A DNA stretch of 28,894 nt. Source: a virus. This document shows positions 23,270 through 28,894 of this stretch, one piece after another (position 1 is the stretch's first letter; the number at the start of each line of letters is the position of its first letter). The position numbers and the translations under genes were made by a program. The notes beneath the pieces were generated by a model. It did not search any database, was not told the origin of the DNA, and was given only the letters and a program-made list of their open reading frames with translations. The stretch spans positions 1-28,894 of the IMG/VR virus record IMGVR_UViG_3300010401_000072; one strand, written 5' to 3'.

Positions 23270-23512
23270 ATGCGAAAAATAGATGATATTATTAAGGATA
23301 TTTCTAATGTTTCTAACAATTTAAAATGGAAAGACATAGAGAATTTTTGCACACAAAAAGGCTTTATAATTAGTCCATCTAAAAAGGGATATAAAGTGTA
23401 TATAAAAGATAGTGTATGGAGTGTACATTTGGAACATAGAACATCAAATGAGCTAAAATACGGAATTATAAGAGAATTAAGGAAAATATTAATTAAAGAA
23501 AAAGTTATATGA
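23270..23512 (+). CDS. HicA-like small protein
   Basis: An 80-residue protein. From about residue 18 it follows the HicA double-stranded-RNA-binding fold: a helix (LKWKDIENFCTQKGFII), a Gly-containing strand pair (SPSKKGYKVYI), the HLEHRTSNELKYG turn, and a closing helix IIRELRKIL. HicA toxins carry a catalytic His in a G-S-H motif; here that position reads KKGYKVY, so mRNA cleavage activity is doubtful. No HicB antitoxin gene follows. It may be an RNA-binding remnant or a repurposed protein. Start ATG 23270 is the only one available. Confidence 0.6.
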   Translation: MRKIDDIIKDISNVSNNLKWKDIENFCTQKGFIISPSKKGYKVYIKDSVWSVHLEHRTSNELKYGIIRELRKILIKEKVI

Positions 23513-23790
23513 GTTATGTATTGTTATTTTTTGTGACAATTCTTCAAAATGGGAGTTTCACATTAGTAAGTAGAGCTAGAAATAGCTCAAGTATTGTATT
23601 CCATGCACTAGCTAGTGTGCTATCAAATGGAATATGGTTTATAGTGGTAAGGCAAGTAGTGCAACCAAATGCTAATACCTGGCTATTAGGAATCACATAT
23701 ACAGCAGGGGCTGTTAGTGGATCAATTTTAATGCATTATATTTCAATGAATTACTTAGAAAAATGGTTCAAAGCTAAACAACAAAAATAA
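23509..23790 (+). CDS. multi-span membrane protein
   Basis: A 93-residue membrane protein with about three hydrophobic helices: 1-18 (SYVLLFFVTILQNGSF), 28-49 (IVFHALASVLSNGIWFIVV) and 57-78 (TWLLGITYTAGAVSGSILMHY). The segment between the first two, SFTLVSRARNSSS, looks conserved and polar. It ends with a basic tail. I do not recognise the family; a holin-like or transporter-like role is possible. Confidence 0.65.
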   Translation: MSYVLLFFVTILQNGSFTLVSRARNSSSIVFHALASVLSNGIWFIVVRQVVQPNANTWLLGITYTAGAVSGSILMHYISMNYLEKWFKAKQQK

Positions 23791-24626
23791 TGATAGAAAC
23801 AAAACTAGAAAGCAAAAAAGAAGAATTCAATGAATTTTCATTTCCTACAGAAAAGAGTATTCCAGATACAGAGATGAAGAGTTGCGTACTTTATGGTCTC
23901 CCTAAATGTGGCAAGACTACAGTGCTAACAACTTTACCTAATTGTCTTATTATAGATACAGAGAATGGATCTGATAAGGTAAGTGGTCTTATTAAAAAGG
24001 TTCCTAATGATAAAGGACCTGTAGGTAAAATGCAATGGTTAGATAGATTTGCAGATGAGCTTATTAAAGCAGATAAACCTTATGACTATGTAGCTATTGA
24101 TACATTTACAGAAATTAATGAATGGGCAGAGTGGTCAGGAACGTATAAATACATGTCTACAACATTAGGAAAATCTTTCAATAGAGAGAAAGATGTATTA
24201 GGAAATCCTATTAAAGGAGGAACAATGTTAAAACCTAGCGATAATGATTATCAAAGTGTTCATACCCTCGCTGATGGTTATGGATATAGGTGGTCTAGGG
24301 AAGAAACTATGAAATTATTTGAAAAATACATGAAAGTAGCTAAAAAGTGTGTATTTTTCGTATGTCATGTAGAAGATAAATTTGTAGGAGGGGGAGATAC
24401 AAGAATAAAACTGAAAGAAGAGGTTGCTCCTAAACAGATTTCTTTAACTGGTAAGATTAAAGATATTATTCCTCGTAAAGTAGATGCTATCGGTTATGTA
24501 TATAACGAAGATGGTAAGATTAAAGTGAATTTTACAGGTTCAGAAGAAAGAGTAGGAGGTAATAGATGTCCTCATTTAAGAGGATATAATGATGTTTTAG
24601 ACTGGAGTAAAATATTCCTAAAATGA
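23790..24626 (+). CDS. Sak4-like RecA-fold ATPase
   Basis: A 278-residue single-domain ATPase of the AAA_24/Sak4 type. Walker A YGLPKCGKTT (35-44), the IIDTENGSDK strand (54-63), and Walker B YDYVAIDTF (98-106). Phage Sak4 proteins act as single-strand annealing or RecA-like recombinases, working with an SSB, and the probable SSB gene lies 3 kb downstream in the same direction. The start shares a base with the previous stop. Confident as an ATPase, moderate on the recombinase role. Confidence 0.8.
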   Translation: MIETKLESKKEEFNEFSFPTEKSIPDTEMKSCVLYGLPKCGKTTVLTTLPNCLIIDTENGSDKVSGLIKKVPNDKGPVGKMQWLDRFADELIKADKPYDYVAIDTFTEINEWAEWSGTYKYMSTTLGKSFNREKDVLGNPIKGGTMLKPSDNDYQSVHTLADGYGYRWSREETMKLFEKYMKVAKKCVFFVCHVEDKFVGGGDTRIKLKEEVAPKQISLTGKIKDIIPRKVDAIGYVYNEDGKIKVNFTGSEERVGGNRCPHLRGYNDVLDWSKIFLK

Positions 24627-25420
24627 TACTTATAGGAAGTAAAGCTATAAAACATTGGTTTCCTGATTTTCCTAGAGAACCAAAAGATACAGATTATATC
24701 ATAGATAGTAACGAATCAAAAAAAGGATTCACTTTACAGAAAAACGAAGGAAAAACAGAATATTTATATAATCCTATACTACATGAGTATAATTATGGGT
24801 TTCCTATATGTATGCCAAATAACTTATATACTCTTAAAATGTCACATTTATTTTGGGATTTAAATTGGGAAAAGCATGAATGGGATGCTACATGGTTAAG
24901 AGAGAAAGGATGTTCATTAAACAGACCTTTATTCGACAAATTATATAATTATTTCAATATTCTACATGGAAAGAATAAAAGAAGTGATTTAAAAATGTCA
25001 GCTTCTGATTTCTTTGATAATGCTTTAACTTGCCCATATGACCATGATTGGTTACATACACTATTAAATCCAATTCCTACATTCAATAAAGTATTAAAAG
25101 ATGGAATGGAGGTAGAAGTAGACGAAGAAAAGTTTAATTCATTATCTAAAGAAGAAAAAGAAGCATTGGTAAGAGAAGAAGTAGAAATAATGGCATTTGA
25201 AAGATGGCCTAATATAGACCATAGAGCAGCATATGGAAGAATGTTAAAGAAATTTATAATTTCCCATGCTCCCATGTGGGAAGCTATTTGGATTCTAGAA
25301 AATTATAAATATCTTTGTATGCCAAAACATAATTTTATTAAGTATTTAAATGAAAAAATCAATGAAAGAGGAATCAATATTATTAAAAGATCTTCAAGAT
25401 TTGTTGAAGAACAAGTCTAA
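24623..25420 (+). CDS. nucleotidyltransferase-fold protein
   Basis: A 265-residue protein opening with the minimal nucleotidyltransferase signature: IGSKAIKHWF (4-13) followed by KDTDYII (21-27), so Gly-Ser and a D-x-D metal pair are in place. The rest is a large helical part with KMSASDFFDN, CPYDHDWLH (His and Asp rich) and LVREEVEIMAFERW, which look conserved. Such proteins transfer a nucleotide to RNA, protein or a small molecule; the target is not readable. It overlaps the Sak4 gene by 4 bases and contains a promoter near its end. Confidence 0.6.
   Translation: MILIGSKAIKHWFPDFPREPKDTDYIIDSNESKKGFTLQKNEGKTEYLYNPILHEYNYGFPICMPNNLYTLKMSHLFWDLNWEKHEWDATWLREKGCSLNRPLFDKLYNYFNILHGKNKRSDLKMSASDFFDNALTCPYDHDWLHTLLNPIPTFNKVLKDGMEVEVDEEKFNSLSKEEKEALVREEVEIMAFERWPNIDHRAAYGRMLKKFIISHAPMWEAIWILENYKYLCMPKHNFIKYLNEKINERGINIIKRSSRFVEEQV
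25287..25317 (+). promoter_or_regulatory. Bacteroidota-type promoter within the nucleotidyltransferase gene
   Basis: TTTG at 25287-25290, 19 bases, then TATCTTTG at 25310-25317. The predicted start near 25322 gives a 28-base leader to ATG 25350, which supports the longer of the possible starts for the next gene. Confidence 0.6.
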
Positions 25421-25652
25421 GTATAAGATGCAGGAAGTAAAAGGACACATTGGTGTTCCTGAAGGTGGAGATGATGGAAATCAAGGGGAATATAATGAAA
25501 AAATCATATATTACAAGCATCCAGGGCTTCCAGAAGGAGTGTTTATGCAAGAAATTTATCAAACAGATAGTTATGGATATGATTATTCATTAACTGAGGT
25601 AAATTTCGTTAAAGGAAAAGAGAAAAAAGTAACAGTATTTGAGCCAATTTAA
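25350..25652 (+). CDS. hypothetical protein, paralogue of next gene
   Basis: A 100-residue protein with an N-terminal charged helix (KEESILLKDLQDLLKNKSKY) and a beta-rich part (GVPEGGDDGNQGEY, then YYKHPGLPEGVFMQEIYQT, VNFVKGKEKKVTVFEP). ATG 25350 overlaps the upstream gene by 71 bases, but the promoter just before it and the matching helix in the paralogue favour it over ATG 25428. The end matches the neighbour's 'VKPKEKTITVYE'. Function unknown. Confidence 0.6.
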   Translation: MKKSMKEESILLKDLQDLLKNKSKYKMQEVKGHIGVPEGGDDGNQGEYNEKIIYYKHPGLPEGVFMQEIYQTDSYGYDYSLTEVNFVKGKEKKVTVFEPI

Positions 25653-25653
25653 T

Positions 25654-25956
25654 ATGGAAAAATTAACAGGAGAACAAATAATTAATAAATTAAAAGAGTC
25701 AGAAATGACTTTAGATGATTTTGCTTATGGAGATTATAACTCCAAGGAATTAGGACTAGGTGAATCAAGTGAAGTAAAACAACATGGAGGAGAAGATGAA
25801 GGAAGTAACTGGTTTTCAGTTAAATATTTCAAAGATCATGATGTTTATATTAAAATCACTGGATTTTATGCTTCTCACGTAGGTACAGATTTCTATAGTT
25901 GGGATGATGTATTTGAAGTGAAACCTAAAGAAAAGACAATTACAGTATACGAATAA
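25654..25956 (+). CDS. hypothetical protein, paralogue of previous gene
   Basis: A 100-residue acidic protein from ATG 25654, one base after the preceding stop. It repeats the layout of the gene before it: N-terminal helix (KLTGEQIINKLKES), a His-Gly-Gly-Glu-Asp turn (KQHGGEDEGSNWF), aromatic strands (YIKITGFYASHVGTDFYSW) and the ending KEKTITVYE. The two probably arose by tandem duplication and then diverged widely. No family recognised. Confidence 0.6.
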   Translation: MEKLTGEQIINKLKESEMTLDDFAYGDYNSKELGLGESSEVKQHGGEDEGSNWFSVKYFKDHDVYIKITGFYASHVGTDFYSWDDVFEVKPKEKTITVYE

Positions 25957-25969
25957 ACTAAATAAACAA

Positions 25970-26746
25970 ATGGAAAAAACAAGAGAAGAGAAAATTAAAG
26001 AGTACAAAAAATCCAATGCTGCAAGGAAGGAAAAACTTGCTCTAAAAGCTGGATTTTCAACAGGAGCTGAATATTTAGCTTCCCTAGAGAAGAAGATTAA
26101 AATTAAGAAGACTACAAAGGTTAAAAACAAGGGCATTTTCTATGTTATTGATATTCTAGATGCTTCTGGAAGTATGGCAGGAGGTAAATATACTAACTCA
26201 GTTAATGGAATTAAAGAATCAATTAAGGATTTGACAAGTAGAAAAGATGTTAAATATAGTCTAATTGAGTTTATTCAAGCTAGTAAGCCCTTAAATAAAG
26301 CTGTAATGAATCAAGATCCTTCACAGGTAAGTATGAATTTAATTCCTTTTAGTGGAGCTATTGGAGGAGATACGCCTTTATATTATACTGTTTATGACAC
26401 TATTAGTAATCTTGTTGTAAATAAGGAAGACAAAGTATTAATAAAAGTGTATACTGATGGTGGAAATAATACAAAATACGATTATCAGGCAAAAGCGGCA
26501 GAAATCATTAAAAAAGTACAGAAAGAGAACTTTACCATCACTTTTGTAGCTACTCCTGAAGATTTGAGGAAAATCATGAATGATATTAATATTGATGAAT
26601 CTAATACATTAGCTACAGCAAATACAGCACAAGGTTTTATGGATAGTATGAAAATGTCTAGAGGAGCAACAATGTCTTATTTTGCAAGTGCTGATAAAGG
26701 AGAAAATGTATTGGTAGGATTTTATAAAAAACAAGAAAAACTTTAA
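25970..26746 (+). CDS. von Willebrand factor A domain protein
   Basis: A 258-residue cytoplasmic vWA protein. A basic helical N-terminus (about 1-50) contains EYKKSNAARKEKLALKAGFS. The vWA domain follows with a complete metal-binding MIDAS site: DASGSM (64-69), the Thr of GGDTPLYY (Thr135) and the Asp of VYTDGGNN (Asp163). Intact MIDAS residues imply metal-dependent binding to a partner protein or peptide. There is no signal peptide. No MoxR-type ATPase adjoins it; the nearest P-loop gene is the Sak4-like ATPase at 23790. Function unknown. Confidence 0.8.
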   Translation: MEKTREEKIKEYKKSNAARKEKLALKAGFSTGAEYLASLEKKIKIKKTTKVKNKGIFYVIDILDASGSMAGGKYTNSVNGIKESIKDLTSRKDVKYSLIEFIQASKPLNKAVMNQDPSQVSMNLIPFSGAIGGDTPLYYTVYDTISNLVVNKEDKVLIKVYTDGGNNTKYDYQAKAAEIIKKVQKENFTITFVATPEDLRKIMNDINIDESNTLATANTAQGFMDSMKMSRGATMSYFASADKGENVLVGFYKKQEKL

Positions 26747-26758
26747 TAAATAAAAAAC

Positions 26759-27289
26759 ATGAATACTAAGTTTAAACAATTAGCAGTAGGAGAAGTTTTA
26801 AGTGAAGTACAATATTACAAGGTTGTAAAACTAGCTGGAAATAAGGTACAATTGAAAAATCAAGCAAATACCGATATTGTAGTGGATAACAATTATGTAG
26901 AAAGTTGCTTAATTAGTGGTAAACAATATGAGAAAGAAGAAAAAATTTCAAAAACTGATTTAACTACTTTATTTCTAGGTAATCCTAATACAGCATTCAC
27001 AGTATCATTTAATAAGCAAGTAAAAGAAACTGATGTAACTAAAGAGATTATGGATTCCTATGAGGGAGCTACTCCTAAAACAATGGAGGCAGCTATTAAA
27101 AAGGCTGTAAAACGTGCTCTAAATGGAGAAGAAAGGATTTTAGAAGGTTATCATACAGGTAGTCAAGATGAAATGGGTAGAGTACAAGTGGTTGATATGA
27201 ATATCACTACAGGTAGTCCTAATAGGCTTGTAGATCCTAGAACACTTAATTATTTAATTTTAAAAGGAACAAAATACACTGTAAAATGA
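26759..27289 (+). CDS. hypothetical protein
   Basis: A 176-residue protein in three parts: a beta-rich start (FKQLAVGEVLSEVQYYKVV, NKVQLKNQANTDIVVDN), a middle with a Lys-rich helix (TMEAAIKKAVKRALNGEE) and a compact end (GRVQVVDMNITTG, RLVDPRTLNYLILKGTKY). No catalytic motif. It lies between the vWA gene and the small gene before SSB, and an A-rich leader precedes the ATG. I do not recognise a function. Confidence 0.6.
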   Translation: MNTKFKQLAVGEVLSEVQYYKVVKLAGNKVQLKNQANTDIVVDNNYVESCLISGKQYEKEEKISKTDLTTLFLGNPNTAFTVSFNKQVKETDVTKEIMDSYEGATPKTMEAAIKKAVKRALNGEERILEGYHTGSQDEMGRVQVVDMNITTGSPNRLVDPRTLNYLILKGTKYTVK

Positions 27290-27441
27290 GTATGTCGAAC
27301 ACAGAAGAAATTAAGAAAAGAGGTGAAATTTATGAAATAGACAAATCTAAAATAAGGGTGAATACCTTTATTGTCACTTTCATAGATGGTAGCCAAGCTA
27401 ATTGCAATGGAGAAACAATGAACAAATTAAACAAAAAATAA
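27286..27441 (+). CDS. small hypothetical protein
   Basis: A 51-residue frame that starts within the previous TGA and ends two bases before the SSB start. Its middle reads as a pair of short strands (KIRVNTFIVTFIDGSQANC) followed by a polar tail. The overlap and spacing fit the operon pattern; the function is unknown. Confidence 0.5.
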   Translation: MSMSNTEEIKKRGEIYEIDKSKIRVNTFIVTFIDGSQANCNGETMNKLNKK

Positions 27442-27443
27442 AT

Positions 27444-28325
27444 ATGAGTGAACAAAAAACAAATGGAATTTCAGGGAAGGTACGCGAAAGTCTTGATTTT
27501 GGGAAGAAGGTTGGACTTTTTCCAGCTAAAGTAATTGCTATTAATCCTAATAGAGAAGAGTATAAAGATTTGCTAGGAATGACTCTTTCTGATGAATCTA
27601 AAGCTGATGAATATACAGGAGAAAGTAAAGAAGGAAATGCAACAGTGAGGATTAATTTCTGGCTTGAAGAAATGAAAAGCAAACAAAAGTTTCCTGTTAC
27701 ATTCTTCCTGGAGAATAAGATTAGGAGTAATAAAGATGCCACTAAGACACAATATATTAATAATATCGGTGTTTGCAGTTGGAGCGATGATGAAAATAAC
27801 CTCCCTGATTGGTTTAAAAAGAGAGATTATAGGCAAGCATATACAGGAGAAGAGGATTTGTATTCTTTCCTTCGTACATGGTTGGGAAAATTGGATTATA
27901 AGGATGCAGAATCTACATTACAATTGGAATGGAAACAGCTTATTAAGGGTAATGTTAAGGATTTGAAAAGTCAGCTTAATGGGGAATATACTACACCAAT
28001 TGTAGCTTTAGCTGTTGTTAAGACTATTGTGAAAGAAGATGGTGAATCTAAGGAATATCAAGGTGTTTATAATCGTGGATTCTTGCCAGAATATGCTTTA
28101 AAACAATTCAGATTGGTAGATTATTCTAAACCTGATGTATTAGCAGCACTTAAGAAAAGAGCTTCTAAGGATTTAAAACCCCACGAACGCTTTGTTCTAC
28201 AAGTAACTGATAGTGAGCACGGGAGCAAAGATTCTTTTTTACTTAAAGATTTGAGAGATTATAATCCTGAAGAATTTTTAGTGGGAACAAATACCCCTAT
28301 TAGCTCTGATGGTAGCGATTATTAG
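27444..28325 (+). CDS. probable single-stranded DNA-binding protein
   Basis: A 293-residue protein from ATG 27444; a longer frame would need a TTG at 27402. The N-terminus (SGKVRESLDFGKKVGLFPAK) and following beta-rich region fit an OB-fold-type protein, and the C-terminus ends in a short acidic/aromatic tail (SSDGSDY), a usual SSB partner-binding feature. I recall similar proteins called SSB in Bacteroidota phages, but no single motif proves it. The location between Sak4-like, polymerase and primase functions fits. A structured RNA follows the stop. Confidence 0.5.
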   Translation: MSEQKTNGISGKVRESLDFGKKVGLFPAKVIAINPNREEYKDLLGMTLSDESKADEYTGESKEGNATVRINFWLEEMKSKQKFPVTFFLENKIRSNKDATKTQYINNIGVCSWSDDENNLPDWFKKRDYRQAYTGEEDLYSFLRTWLGKLDYKDAESTLQLEWKQLIKGNVKDLKSQLNGEYTTPIVALAVVKTIVKEDGESKEYQGVYNRGFLPEYALKQFRLVDYSKPDVLAALKKRASKDLKPHERFVLQVTDSEHGSKDSFLLKDLRDYNPEEFLVGTNTPISSDGSDY

Positions 28326-28331
28326 AGAGAA

Positions 28332-28434
28332 TAAAGATTATGTCGGATTACCTGTACCCTTGAAAAACTCGTATTTAAAGATAAGTAGGTAACCATCAAA
28401 TAAAAGGGTAGGAGAATAAGTGGAATAATCTTTA
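28332..28434 (+). ncRNA. structured RNA with H-type pseudoknot
   Basis: A 10-bp perfect closing stem pairs TAAAGATTAT (28332-28341) with ATAATCTTTA (28425-28434). Inside, GGATTACCT (28345-28353, one bulged A) pairs with AGGTAACC (28387-28394), and TACCCTT (28355-28361) pairs with AAGGGTA (28404-28410). The two helices interleave, so they form a pseudoknot. A small hairpin (28367-28386) fills the loop. The element starts 6 bases after the SSB stop and an intrinsic terminator follows 24 bases later. It may be a 3' UTR element, an attenuator or riboswitch before the primase gene, or a stable small RNA. No promoter of its own was found. Confidence 0.65.
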
Positions 28435-28457
28435 GTTTAAATTGTTAAACAAAAAAG

Positions 28458-28488
28458 AGCTAAGAGTAGAAATATTCTTAGCTTTTTT
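28458..28488 (+). terminator. intrinsic terminator before primase
   Basis: AGCTAAGA (28458-28465) pairs with TCTTAGCT (28476-28483), and a run of T residues continues to 28488. It lies between the structured RNA and the primase ATG at 28504, so primase transcription must either read through it or start downstream. Confidence 0.8.
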
Positions 28489-28503
28489 ATTATATTGCAG
28501 TCT

Positions 28504-28894
28504 ATGATAAAAGGACGAATTAAAAAAGAGCTATCTATGGATAGTATATTGGAGAAAATCACTCCTTATGACATCTATAGATGGTATATGCCAAATAAAG
28601 ATTGGAAACTAAATGATGTTACACATAGTCCATTTTCAACGGATAATAATCCTTCATTCCTTATAGGGAATAAATATGGAAACCTCTCACATATTGCTTT
28701 CAATGATACAGCTAAAAGAGGAGATTGTTTCTCATTTGTTAAACAATTATTCAATTTAGCCAATTTAGATGAAGTATTGAGAAAAATAGACTCAGATTTT
28801 GGCCTAGGAATAGGAAATAGTGAAAAAAAAGACTATAAAGCTATTGTAGGAGAATATAAACAACCAGAAATAACCAAAAGGAATAGCTTAATTC
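28504..28894 (+). CDS. DNA primase, N-terminal part (partial at window end)
   Basis: The first 130 residues of a DnaG-type primase; the gene runs off the window. The zinc-ribbon region of the family is visible as THSPFSTDNNPSF, a strand pair, then KRGDCFSFVKQLFN, matching the 'CPFHxxxxPSF ... GDxFxFV' layout. The usual zinc-binding Cys and His residues are replaced by Ser and others, so the fold may work without zinc. It would make RNA primers for the polymerase encoded upstream. The catalytic TOPRIM domain lies beyond the window. Confidence 0.75.
   Translation, partial: MIKGRIKKELSMDSILEKITPYDIYRWYMPNKDWKLNDVTHSPFSTDNNPSFLIGNKYGNLSHIAFNDTAKRGDCFSFVKQLFNLANLDEVLRKIDSDFGLGIGNSEKKDYKAIVGEYKQPEITKRNSLI

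Noticed and set aside
28345-28410. HDV-like self-cleaving ribozyme
   Set aside because: Helix order is similar, but the first helix has a bulge and no G-U pair at the expected cleavage site, and there is no P4 helix or recognisable catalytic-C region.
158-28763. Minus-strand reading frames of 60-115 codons
   Set aside because: All lie opposite well-supported + strand genes, have no leaders or motifs, and reflect AT-rich codon shadows.
1-28894. CRISPR array or other regularly spaced repeats
   Set aside because: No regularly spaced direct repeats were seen while reading the window.

Overview
The window is a gene-dense, AT-rich stretch in which every supported gene lies on the + strand, many joined by 4-base ATGA or similar overlaps. 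It reads as part of the genome of a tailed phage of a Bacteroidota host. It holds a phage replication set (family-B polymerase, DnaB-like helicase, primase, probable SSB, SF2 helicase, Sak4-like ATPase), an endolysin, five homing-endonuclease loci, and promoters of the Bacteroidota form (TTTG, about 20 bases, TAnnTTTG). Start codons follow A-rich leaders rather than Shine-Dalgarno sites, as is usual in that phylum. A crAss-like relationship is plausible but cannot be proven from this piece. No tRNA, rRNA, CRISPR array, transposase or integrase was seen.

Layout. (1) 1-5408: small unknown and membrane genes, an SPFH/band-7 lipoprotein, and a 1014-residue protein built from many small beta-rich modules. 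(2) 5447-5839: a 118-residue helical protein with its own terminator. (3) 5861-6605: a LAGLIDADG endonuclease with its own promoter, followed by a structured intergenic stretch. (4) 6716-9319: a lysis-type transcription unit with promoter, endolysin, eight small genes including two membrane proteins, and a terminator. (5) 9334-12835: small genes, a decayed locus, a metallophosphoesterase, an HNH endonuclease, and a GIY-YIG endonuclease broken by an in-frame stop. (6) 12839-18239: family-B DNA polymerase, small genes, then a PRPP-synthetase-like, HAD and NAMPT-like trio that looks like a phage NAD+ restoration pathway. (7) 18242-28894: probable helicase-loading protein, DnaB-like helicase, LAGLIDADG endonuclease, SF2 helicase, HicA-like protein, Sak4-like ATPase, nucleotidyltransferase-fold protein, a paralogue pair, vWA protein, probable SSB, a pseudoknotted RNA with terminator, and the start of a primase.

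How it works together. The replication genes are interleaved with host-takeover and anti-defence candidates. The most notable is the NAD+ trio, which resembles the published NARP1 route that rebuilds NAD+ from ADP-ribose and nicotinamide after NAD-depleting immunity. The four larger homing endonuclease genes each have a promoter placed just upstream, so they appear to be expressed independently of the operons they sit in. The most novel-looking non-coding element is a roughly 100-base RNA between the SSB and primase genes, with a closing stem and an H-type pseudoknot, followed by an intrinsic terminator.
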